Below are positions 1-7,070 of a stretch of 41,286 bases of DNA, piece after piece (position 1 is the stretch's first letter; every line of letters begins with the position of its first letter). The stretch spans positions 1 through 41,286 of the forward strand of contig JAPONY010000017.1 in the NCBI GenBank assembly GCA_026713705.1, given 5' to 3'. The stretch is from Gammaproteobacteria bacterium (GTDB lineage Bacteria; Pseudomonadota; Gammaproteobacteria; Poriferisulfidales; Poriferisulfidaceae). Both the position numbers and the translations under genes were made by a program. The notes beneath the pieces are model-generated. The model was not told the DNA's origin. It saw nothing but the letters and a program-made list of their open reading frames with translations, and searched no databases.

Positions 1-56
1 ATCGGGTCGGCAGATTCCATCAGGGCCAGCGGGCGATGCTTCGGCGGGACCCGCAT
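1..56 (-). CDS. Possible 5' end of a minus-strand gene cut by the window edge
   Basis: On the minus strand an ATG at 56 opens a frame that stays open to the window edge and reads MRVPPKHRPLALMESADP. Its composition is GC-rich like the core genes. No family can be recognised from 18 residues, and no convincing Shine-Dalgarno sequence precedes the ATG. It would be transcribed in the same direction as the MFS and aroC genes, about 150 bp downstream of the MFS stop. It could equally be a chance open stretch. Confidence 0.25.
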   Translation of the reverse strand, partial: MRVPPKHRPLALMESADP

Positions 57-207
57 CAACAGGTCGAATATAAAACTGCAATCTGGCCGCCCCAGAACTG
101 TCTGGAGAGTGACTTGCGTTACAGACGGCCTTCATATAAAGAGTCTGAGTCTGTCTGGACATGATTGATCGCCCGAAGTTGCGCTCATGCTGTCGCAAAC
201 CGGTGCA

Positions 208-1380
208 TCAGCGATCCAATGGCGTGGCGCGGCGTACCGCGAGCCAACCGATCAGCATGCCGACCACGGCGATGGCAGCGGCAGCATGGAATGTCGTCGT
301 CGAACCCAGATCGTCCCAGACCATTCCGCTCAACAGGCATCCGAGCGCCGCGCCTACACCAAAATTGAGCGACGAATACAGTGCCTGGCCCCGGCTCTGG
401 AGCCGGCCGGGAAACAGTTGATGGATAAGCCGCACCGACACCGCATGGTAAAGGCCGTAGGTCGCTGCATGCAGAAGCTGAGCCGCCAGAATCACTCCCC
501 AAAACTGCGGGAAACTCCCCAGCATTGTCCAGCGAATGGCTGCGAGCAGAAAAGCCAGTGCAAATAGATAATATGCCCGATGGTGCGCAAGATAGCGGGA
601 AAAGAACAGGAACACCAGAATCTCCCCGAACACGCCTACCGACCACAGCACGGCCAGGCCCTGGATCGGATAGCCGTGGCCTTCCAAATAGATCGAGAAA
701 AACGTATAGAACGGCCCGTGGCTGAGTTGCATCAGGACGAATGCTGCCAAGAGCCCCAGTACGGCCGGGTGGCGCAATAAACTGGCCAAGGTGATGTGTG
801 CCGGATGCTCCCGCATCTGCGGCCGGCTCGTCAGCATCAAGGTGGTCACCCACAGCCCGAAATGACAGAAAAGCAGGCTCAATGGCACCAACCACCAGAT
901 GTCGCCATCCACGCTGAACAGCACGGTCGACAGGGTCAGGCAGGCCGCCACGAAACCCATGGAGCCCCATAATCGAACCCGCGTATAGGAATAGCGTTTT
1001 TCGGTGTGATGCTCCAGATGAGTCAGCGTAATGCCTTCAACCAGTGGCAGAGAGGCATACCAGAAGAAACTGAACATCAGCAGCAACGGGATCATCCCGT
1101 AAAAGCTGGTCACCCATTGCAGGCCCAGAGTGCCTGCCGCTCCTCCCAGTGCGGCCAATTGCACCAGCAGAATGCGTCGTTCGGTGTGATCCGCGAGCCA
1201 GGCCCACACATTCGGCGCCACGATCCCCGCCGCCATCACAACCGCCACCAACTGCCCGATCTCGACCGCATTGAAGCCGAGAGACTTCAAGTACAGCGGC
1301 CAGAATGGCAGGAAAACGCCTAGCGAAGCGAAATAGAAAAAATAAAAGCCGGAGAACCGGGCGAATAGGGAAGGAGTCAC
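208..1380 (-). CDS. MFS permease, LacY/HcaT-like (MFS_1_like family)
   Basis: A 390-residue inner-membrane transporter with about twelve hydrophobic segments along its whole length. The N-terminus (FYFFYFASLGVFLPFWPLYL) and the loop ADHTERR after the second helix fit the MFS_1_like group that includes LacY and the 3-phenylpropionate permease HcaT, which are proton symporters. The substrate cannot be read from the sequence. The gene starts 11 bp after aroC stops, so the two are probably co-transcribed, and this pairing recurs in gammaproteobacteria. No clear terminator is visible in the 150 bp downstream (57-207). Confidence 0.85.
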   Translation of the reverse strand: MTPSLFARFSGFYFFYFASLGVFLPFWPLYLKSLGFNAVEIGQLVAVVMAAGIVAPNVWAWLADHTERRILLVQLAALGGAAGTLGLQWVTSFYGMIPLLLMFSFFWYASLPLVEGITLTHLEHHTEKRYSYTRVRLWGSMGFVAACLTLSTVLFSVDGDIWWLVPLSLLFCHFGLWVTTLMLTSRPQMREHPAHITLASLLRHPAVLGLLAAFVLMQLSHGPFYTFFSIYLEGHGYPIQGLAVLWSVGVFGEILVFLFFSRYLAHHRAYYLFALAFLLAAIRWTMLGSFPQFWGVILAAQLLHAATYGLYHAVSVRLIHQLFPGRLQSRGQALYSSLNFGVGAALGCLLSGMVWDDLGSTTTFHAAAAIAVVGMLIGWLAVRRATPLDR

Positions 1381-1391
1381 ACGCCGCAGTC

Positions 1392-2471
1392 CTAGTCTGT
1401 CTCAGCCTCCACGTCTCCGCACTGGGCACGATGGCGCAGGGCCTGATCCATCAGCGTCAGGGCCAACATGGCCTCGGCAATCGGCACGGCGCGCAGACCC
1501 ACGCAAGGATCGTGGCGCCCCTTGGTTACAACTTCAGTCGCTTCCCCCTGCCGGTTGACCGTCCGGCCAGGAATCCGGATGCTCGAGGTCGGCTTGAAGG
1601 CCACGGCGACACGTAAATCCTGTCCGGAACTCAATCCTCCCAGGGTCCCGCCTGCATGGTTGGACAAAAAGCCCTCAGGCGTGATTTCATCCCGATGCTC
1701 GCTGCCATGCTGCCCGACTACGGCAAAACCGTCGCCGATTCCCACGGCCTTGACCGCGTTGATGCTCATCATCGCCTGGGCGACCATGGCATCCAGCCGC
1801 TCAAAAACAGGCTCGCCCCAGCCGACCGGCAAACCAGTCGCCTCCACTTCCACCTGTGCACCAATCGAGTCTCCCTCCTTGCGCAGGTCGTCCATGAACT
1901 GCTCCAATTCGGCAAGCTTCCCGGGCTCCGGGAAGAAGAATGGATTCGCTTCAACCGCCTCCCAATCCGTAGTCTCGGCGCGAACCGGGCCAACCTGCCG
2001 GACGCACCCGCGGATCGTCACGCCATAGCGCTCGTGCAGCCATTTCCGGGCTACCGCTCCGGCCGCCACCCGTGTCGCCGTTTCCCGAGCAGAGGCCCGT
2101 CCGCCGCCACAGTAATCGCGGATGCCGTATTTACGCTGGTAGGTGTAGTCTGCGTGCCCCGGCCGGAACAGTTCACGCAACTCCGAATAATCCTTGGATC
2201 GGGCATCCTGGTTTTCGATCAGCAGCGCGATGGGGGTACCGGTCGTCTTCCCATCGAAGACTCCGGACAGGATCTTCACCTGATCCGGCTCTCGGCGCTG
2301 GCTGGTGTGTCGAGTCTTGCCTGGACGACGACGGTCCAGGTCGTGCTGCAGATCCGATTCTTCCAGTGCCAGATGCGGCGGACAACCGTCGATGATGCAA
2401 CCGATGGCAGGGCCATGGCTTTCACCAAATGAAGTGACGGCAAACAAAGTGCCGAAAGTGTTGCCAGCCAT
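1392..2471 (-). CDS. aroC: Chorismate synthase
   Basis: Catalyses the last shared step of aromatic biosynthesis, 5-enolpyruvylshikimate-3-phosphate to chorismate, using reduced FMN. The 359-residue product has the family hallmarks: GESHG with the following GCIIDGCPP near the N-terminus, [11 protein letters not shown] in the middle, [14 protein letters not shown], and [18 protein letters not shown] near the C-terminus. The ORF track extends 12 codons upstream to a GTG, but the conserved family start [10 protein letters not shown] fixes the ATG at 2471. A TAAAAT sequence about 14 nt upstream of this ATG on the minus strand could be a -10 box. It leads an operon with the MFS permease. Two other aromatic pathway genes, aroB and aroK, lie 30 kb away in this window. 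Confidence 0.97.
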   Translation of the reverse strand: MAGNTFGTLFAVTSFGESHGPAIGCIIDGCPPHLALEESDLQHDLDRRRPGKTRHTSQRREPDQVKILSGVFDGKTTGTPIALLIENQDARSKDYSELRELFRPGHADYTYQRKYGIRDYCGGGRASARETATRVAAGAVARKWLHERYGVTIRGCVRQVGPVRAETTDWEAVEANPFFFPEPGKLAELEQFMDDLRKEGDSIGAQVEVEATGLPVGWGEPVFERLDAMVAQAMMSINAVKAVGIGDGFAVVGQHGSEHRDEITPEGFLSNHAGGTLGGLSSGQDLRVAVAFKPTSSIRIPGRTVNRQGEATEVVTKGRHDPCVGLRAVPIAEAMLALTLMDQALRHRAQCGDVEAETD

Positions 2472-2596
2472 AATGAAACCCGATTTTACACCGCCCGGCC
2501 TCCCCACAACCCATCCTCCTTTCCATATTAATCACTTCAGCCAAAACCTGCTCTACAATTTGTTGCGGTTATAGGTTGAAACTAGGATCATCACCT

Positions 2597-4300
2597 GTGA
2601 AAGGGTTACTCGAAAGATTGAAAGCAATTTCTCAATTGCCTGATTCCGATAAGTCATCGTGGCTGGAAAATGCAACAGATAGCGTTTCATTTCTGAAAGA
2701 CAACTATGATCGTGAGTCGGAAATTATTCTGTACGCGAACGCCTCTCACGCTTTTGTTCAAACGGTGTTAGCACCAACTCAAAACATCACCCCCCCGGAC
2801 AAAGAAGATTTACTCGGAATGGATATCCTTCCTAGTAGTTCTTGGTGCATCCAAAGAAGCTATGGAGGCGGTGAGGAACACCGAGTGTATTTGGAGCCTC
2901 CACTAGCTTATTGTGGATGTAATTCATTAACTGATGGAGAGAAACTGGTTTTCATCCGGCCTTTTGAAGGCGTAGAGTCTGAAAAAACTCAAATCGAAAT
3001 AAGCCAGAAACTTGTGCATTCCCTTAGTCTACATTTTGTGGAAGAGCGGCAAGCATATTGCCGCCTCGACAATAAGGGGGATATTCAAACCGTTATCAAG
3101 GTATACCACGATGAGGGCAATGATTCATGGTCGGATACTCGATTAGTGAGTATCTTGGCGAAAGATTTAGCGACATACATGGCGCTGACCTCTACATCCC
3201 TAGTAGTCAAGTTTGATTTCAATCGATTTATCCCTAGTGGTTTTGACGATTGGAGCGGTGCTCCACAAGAATACTATGATGCTAATGATTTGTTTTATCG
3301 TTTTAGAACCATTCCCAATCATGCCAGTTATGCCTGTGGCTGCTTTATCCTACGTACCCAAATAACCGAAGCCGACCTGATCAAGGAGTGGAAGGCTGAA
3401 GAAGATAGTACATGCAAACAGTATGAAACGTTCAAAGCTTACGACCGAAAAAATGGCCAGTGTGTAGAAGTGTCCTGTAGCCCCGATCACACTGCTAATT
3501 ACTTCATTGAATCTGACCTCCCTTGGGAAATTTCACCTGTTTTTTTCAGAGCAGAAGTGCTCGTTCGTTACAAAAATGACCCTGAGAAATACAGGCTCAC
3601 GGACAGGAGCATATCTTGCCGAAATTCATGGTATCTAGACACATATGACATCAATGAAGAAGGCCAAGTTCACACTTACCTTAGGTATTTAGCAAAACTA
3701 CCATACGAGGAACAATTATATTGGAAGTCATTTAACGAATGGCCAAAAACAGGTATTTCGAAAAGGGCATATGAAACTGACATTTTGGGTGAATTCTCGT
3801 CAGAAGATGAGCCTCTAGAAAATCTTAGGGTAATGGTTTCTCGCTTGGACGAATCACAGCCACCATGGTGGAAGTATAGAGGTCAAGAAATGATTGATGC
3901 TCTTCACTATCCAGCAACAGATTCTCCTAGTGAATGGGGTGACGAACTTTTGTCGCTTGACCAGCTTCTAGTCGAAGGATTTTTAGTAACATCCCTACGA
4001 ACAATCGCAGACGAAAATGATGCTAAATATGAAAAAGATTGGGGCTCTTTAATGCTATTGGAAATTGTCTTAACCGCTAGAGGAAAAGAAAATGATCATG
4101 CAAAAAAAATTGTTGCGCCTCTCAAAGAATTGCACAACTTAAGAATTTCAATGAAAGCGCATGGAGACCTAGAGGGGCGGTCTACAGCGACTAAAAAAGC
4201 GAGGAGAGATTTTGAGACTCTCAGGCATCAGTATAAAGATTTGATCTCAAGGCTTCACGAAAGTATGAAATTAATCATAGGCACACTTCTTGAGGAATAA
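2597..4300 (+). CDS. Uncharacterised 567-aa protein with a HEPN-like C-terminal motif, possible defence gene
   Basis: I do not recognise the family of the main body. It is soluble, without signal peptide or membrane helix, and has several conserved-looking Cys/Trp/Tyr-rich stretches such as YACGCFILRTQ and ISCRNSWYLDTYDI. The last 100 residues are helical and contain PLKELHNLRISMKAHG, an R-x5-H-G arrangement resembling the catalytic R-x4-6-H of HEPN ribonucleases and of abortive-infection proteins; that assignment is inference. The ORF track starts at TTG 2576, which has no ribosome binding site. GTG 2597 has AGGA nine bases upstream and is preferred. The gene is clearly more AT-rich than aroC and the PstS-like gene on either side, which suggests transfer. 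It stands alone, divergent from aroC, with about 125 bp between the two starts. Confidence 0.75.
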   Translation: MKGLLERLKAISQLPDSDKSSWLENATDSVSFLKDNYDRESEIILYANASHAFVQTVLAPTQNITPPDKEDLLGMDILPSSSWCIQRSYGGGEEHRVYLEPPLAYCGCNSLTDGEKLVFIRPFEGVESEKTQIEISQKLVHSLSLHFVEERQAYCRLDNKGDIQTVIKVYHDEGNDSWSDTRLVSILAKDLATYMALTSTSLVVKFDFNRFIPSGFDDWSGAPQEYYDANDLFYRFRTIPNHASYACGCFILRTQITEADLIKEWKAEEDSTCKQYETFKAYDRKNGQCVEVSCSPDHTANYFIESDLPWEISPVFFRAEVLVRYKNDPEKYRLTDRSISCRNSWYLDTYDINEEGQVHTYLRYLAKLPYEEQLYWKSFNEWPKTGISKRAYETDILGEFSSEDEPLENLRVMVSRLDESQPPWWKYRGQEMIDALHYPATDSPSEWGDELLSLDQLLVEGFLVTSLRTIADENDAKYEKDWGSLMLLEIVLTARGKENDHAKKIVAPLKELHNLRISMKAHGDLEGRSTATKKARRDFETLRHQYKDLISRLHESMKLIIGTLLEE

Positions 4301-4321
4301 ATTCCTTCCCCGCCCATTCCC

Positions 4322-4355
4322 TTGTCATACGTGTGTTACAAAACTTGGATTTAAT
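4322..4355 (+). promoter_or_regulatory. Candidate Pho box with -10 element upstream of the PstS-like gene
   Basis: TTGTCAT (4322-4328), a four-base spacer and GTGTTAC (4333-4339) resemble the PhoB box, two CTGTCAT-type direct repeats in an 11-bp register: 6 of 7 and 5 of 7 matches. Ten bases later lies TTTAAT (4350-4355), a plausible -10 at the distance usual for Pho promoters, where the box replaces the -35. It lies 59 bp upstream of a phosphate-binding protein gene, which makes phosphate-starvation control plausible. No footprint or other data are available. Confidence 0.45.
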
Positions 4356-4413
4356 CCGCCAGACCAAGGGGTGTTCCCCACCAATCAACTTGAATTCATA
4401 GAGGATTTAACGA

Positions 4414-5439
4414 ATGAAATTGCGCATTTCCGCAGTCGTCCTGCTCGCGCTCGCCACTTCGGCAGCCCAAGCCCGCGACCAGATCAACATAGTCGGTTCT
4501 TCTACCGTCTATCCTTTCGCCACCGTGGTAGCCGAAAAATTCGGCAAGTCCACAGCCTTCAAGACCCCGAAAATTGAATCCACGGGTTCCGGCGGTGGCT
4601 TGAAACTGTTCTGTGCCGGCGTCGGCGTCAGCACTCCGGACATCACCAACTCTTCGCGCAAGATCAAGAGTAGGGAGGTCGAGACCTGCGGCAAGAACGG
4701 GGTCGGCGACGTCACCGAGGCCAAGATCGGCTACGACGGCATCGTCCTCGCCAACTCCAAGGCGGTCGCCCCGATGGAACTGACCCGACGCGAGATTTTC
4801 CTGGCCCTAGCCCGCGAAGTGCCGAACCCGAGTGGCACAGAGTCTTTTGTCGCCAATCCCTACACCACCTGGAAGGATGTCAACCCGGCCCTGCCCGACA
4901 CCAAGATCGAGGTACTCGGCCCTCCCCCGACCTCCGGGACCCGGGATGCCTTCGCTGAACTCGCCCTGGAAGGCGGATGCAAGACCTTCCCCTGGATCAA
5001 GGCGATGAAGAAGAAAGACAAGAAGATGTACAAGTCCTACTGCCACTCCGTGCGCGAGGATGGCCATTACATCGAGGCGGGTGAGAACGACAACCTGATC
5101 GTTCAGAAGCTGACTGCCAACCCAAGCGCCCTGGGTGTGTTCGGATTCAGCTTCCTGGATCAGAACTCCGACAAGGTTCAGGGCTCCATCATCGACGGCG
5201 TCGAGCCGACGTTTGAGGCCATTTCTGACGGCAGTTATCCGGTCTCTCGGCCGCTGTATTTCTACATCAAGAACGCCCATCTGGATGCCATTCCGGGTAT
5301 TCGGGAATTCGTTGCCGAGTTCATGAGCGACAAGGCAAGCGGTGCCGATGGCTACCTGAGCGAAAAGGGCATGATCCCGATGTCCGCCGAAGAGCGCGGA
5401 GATCTGGTGCCCCAGGTCACCTTGTTCACCCCGCTTTGA
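4414..5439 (+). CDS. PstS-family phosphate-binding periplasmic protein, solitary
   Basis: A 341-residue secreted substrate-binding protein of the phosphate ABC transporter class. Residues 1-20 form a Sec signal peptide ending AAQA. The mature protein begins with INIVGSSTVYPFATVVAEKF, followed by ESTGSGGGLKLFCAG and the PTSGTRDAFAELAL region, which are phosphate-binding loops of the PstS fold. AGAGGA seven bases before the ATG is a good ribosome binding site. No pstC, pstA, pstB or phoU is nearby, so it either feeds a transporter encoded elsewhere or acts as a stand-alone phosphate binder. A strong terminator follows and a Pho-box-like promoter precedes it, so it is probably a single-gene unit. 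Confidence 0.9.
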   Translation: MKLRISAVVLLALATSAAQARDQINIVGSSTVYPFATVVAEKFGKSTAFKTPKIESTGSGGGLKLFCAGVGVSTPDITNSSRKIKSREVETCGKNGVGDVTEAKIGYDGIVLANSKAVAPMELTRREIFLALAREVPNPSGTESFVANPYTTWKDVNPALPDTKIEVLGPPPTSGTRDAFAELALEGGCKTFPWIKAMKKKDKKMYKSYCHSVREDGHYIEAGENDNLIVQKLTANPSALGVFGFSFLDQNSDKVQGSIIDGVEPTFEAISDGSYPVSRPLYFYIKNAHLDAIPGIREFVAEFMSDKASGADGYLSEKGMIPMSAEERGDLVPQVTLFTPL

Positions 5440-5461
5440 GCAAAGACTTCCAGAGTCTTCG

Positions 5462-5491
5462 AGAGGGCCGCGCATGCGGCCCTCTTTTTTT
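5462..5491 (+). terminator. Rho-independent terminator of the PstS-like gene
   Basis: A perfect 10-bp stem (AGAGGGCCGC with GCGGCCCTCT) closed by GCAT is followed at once by a run of T residues. It begins 23 bp after the stop codon. This is the clearest intrinsic terminator in the window. Confidence 0.9.
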
Positions 5492-5709
5492 GCGCAAGTG
5501 ACTTATCTCACGTAGGCTACAATTCGGATTTAGGCAGGCTCAATTTATCTGAACCGAGCCCAATAATGCGATTGTTTCTTCCATTAGTATCAGTGACTCA
5601 TTCGATAGAAAAAGCATGTTCAGAATAATGCTAAAGGACACCTAAGTTCTTGCATGGCAGAAGCAATAGTCAGAAATTTAACGCACATGAATTTTTAAGT
5701 GAAAACTGA

Positions 5710-5759
5710 AGTGAATTCAAAAACAGAGTGCTCGTTCATGACTGTGTTCAGAATTCACT
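5710..5759. repeat. 9-bp inverted repeat upstream of fic
   Basis: AGTGAATTC (5710-5718) and GAATTCACT (5751-5759) are perfect inverted copies separated by 32 bp. The right arm ends 7 bp before the preferred fic start. The arrangement could be an operator, perhaps for the winged-helix tail of the Fic protein, or an mRNA hairpin. The sequence differs from the palindromes downstream of fic. The rest of 5492-5766 is AT-rich and shows no gene. Confidence 0.4.
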
Positions 5760-5766
5760 CATTTCT

Positions 5767-6900
5767 ATGCGACCCGGTGGGATGATGGCGCCAATCCACT
5801 ACCATGTGGGCCAATTTCCGCCCGATGGACGCATTGATTGGCCGAGGCTGATTCCCCTAATTGGTCCAGCCGCCGCCGCAATTGCACGATACGACGGAAT
5901 GCTGGCAGCAATCCCAGACCCTAACGTCCTCCTTGCCCCTCTTACCACGCGCGAAGCGGTTCTTTCCTCTCGCATTGAAGGCACGCAAGCCACTATAGGA
6001 GAAGTATTGGAATTCGAAGCCGGGCAAATGCCGGACTCTCCTACACGCCATGACGACATTTACGAAATTTTAAATTATCGTGCCGCCATAAGGGAGGCAG
6101 AAAAAATGTTAGTGCAACTGCCCCTATCTCAACGAGTGATTCGAAAAGCACACTCAATCTTACTGTCTGGAGTACGTGGTGCAGGTAAATCACCCGGAGA
6201 ATACCGAAAAATTCCTAATTGGATTGGACCTCCCGGTTGCTCCATTAAGCAGGCCAAATTCGTGCCTATTGAGGCAAATCAACTTCCAAGTGCGATAAGT
6301 GCTTGGGAGAATTACATCCATCGAGACAGTCCCGACCGACTGATCCAACTCGCTGTCCTACACGCTGAATTCGAAGCGTTGCATCCATTCCTCGACGGCA
6401 ATGGCCGCTTGGGACGCATGATGGTGCCTTTGTTCCTCTGGCAGCACAACCTCATCAGGGCGCCCATGTTTTATATCAGCGCTTACTTTGAGGCCCGCCG
6501 TAATGAATATTATGAATCTCTGCTGGCTGTTTCACGTGATGACAATTGGACTGGATGGTGCGAATTTTTCTTGGAAGCAGTCAAAACACAAGCCGAAGAA
6601 AATCTTGTCAAAACCCAAGGCATCATTGACCTCTACAGTGACATGAAAACTCGCATGGCAGACCTAACCCGCTCTCGCTATGCAATTCATGCCCTAGACT
6701 GGATTTTTGAGCACCCCATCTTCAAAAGCACTGATTTCATAGCTACAGCTGGTATTCCAACCCAAACGGCAAAACGAATTTTGAGAATCTTGCTGGACGG
6801 AGAGATTCTAAAAAATTTGATCAAGAACCAAGGTCGCCGAGCCAGAGTACTTTCATTTCCTCAACTCTTGAATATTGCAGAGGGCGACGAAGTATTTTGA
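5767..6900 (+). CDS. Fic-domain AMP-transferase with winged-helix C-terminus
   Basis: Fic enzymes usually move AMP from ATP to a protein hydroxyl. This 377-residue protein has the full active-site loop HPFLDGNGRLGR (His near residue 206), with the catalytic His and the phosphate-binding DGNGR. Upstream, SSRIEG (residues 67-72) matches the autoinhibitory [S/T]xxxE[G/N] helix, so it should be a self-inhibited class with the inhibitory motif N-terminal to the Fic core. The last 70 residues (TDFIATAGIPTQTAKRILRI) look like a winged helix-turn-helix, suggesting DNA binding. The start is uncertain: the ORF track uses GTG 5728, while ATG 5767 or 5782/5785 fit homologues better and none has a strong ribosome binding site. 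The gene is moderately AT-rich and has no recognisable antitoxin partner. Confidence 0.9.
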   Translation: MRPGGMMAPIHYHVGQFPPDGRIDWPRLIPLIGPAAAAIARYDGMLAAIPDPNVLLAPLTTREAVLSSRIEGTQATIGEVLEFEAGQMPDSPTRHDDIYEILNYRAAIREAEKMLVQLPLSQRVIRKAHSILLSGVRGAGKSPGEYRKIPNWIGPPGCSIKQAKFVPIEANQLPSAISAWENYIHRDSPDRLIQLAVLHAEFEALHPFLDGNGRLGRMMVPLFLWQHNLIRAPMFYISAYFEARRNEYYESLLAVSRDDNWTGWCEFFLEAVKTQAEENLVKTQGIIDLYSDMKTRMADLTRSRYAIHALDWIFEHPIFKSTDFIATAGIPTQTAKRILRILLDGEILKNLIKNQGRRARVLSFPQLLNIAEGDEVF

Positions 6901-6933
6901 TGATTGCCAATATGATACCGTTAGATGCCTTGG

Positions 6934-6984
6934 CGATCACTTATGATCCACAAAACATTTTGTGGGTCACTTTTCGATAAAAAT
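6934..6984. repeat. 51-bp direct repeat, copy 1, containing a 26-nt palindrome
   Basis: This stretch recurs without mismatch at 7005-7055, offset 71 bp; four more bases on the left (6930-6933) match with one difference. Inside it, 6944-6969 is a palindrome whose left half is TGATCCACAAAA. The stem is 12 bp with one T/G mismatch and a 2-nt centre. There is no T-run after it, so it looks like a protein-binding site rather than a terminator. It begins 33 bp after the fic stop codon. Confidence 0.85.
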
Positions 6985-7004
6985 GATCTATTTAGTTAGA
7001 TTGA

Positions 7005-7055
7005 CGATCACTTATGATCCACAAAACATTTTGTGGGTCACTTTTCGATAAAAAT
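7005..7055. repeat. 51-bp direct repeat, copy 2, in the glnE promoter region
   Basis: Identical to copy 1. Its palindrome is at 7015-7040 and ends 30 bp before the glnE ATG. TTGACG at 7002-7007 could be a -35 element, and the palindrome would then cover the spacer and -10. The 71-bp centre-to-centre distance is about seven helical turns, so two bound dimers would lie on nearly the same face. Likely ligand, by position only: the winged helix of the neighbouring Fic protein. Confidence 0.85.
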
Positions 7056-7070
7056 AGTCTCCTAGGCCAT

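Noticed and set aside
185-970. 261-aa minus-strand ORF over the MFS gene
   Set aside because: Frame-shifted shadow of the permease, with no domain of its own.
6944-6969. Palindrome as terminator of fic
   Set aside because: No T-run follows and the element is duplicated in the glnE promoter region, which fits operators better.
6934-7055. Two direct repeats as a minimal CRISPR array
   Set aside because: Only two units with a 20-bp spacer, repeats too long, and no cas genes in the window.
7014-7070. Upstream ATG of the glnE ORF, giving 19 extra residues
   Set aside because: The codons lie inside the 51-bp palindromic repeat and do not resemble GlnE N-termini; ATG 7071 fits the family.
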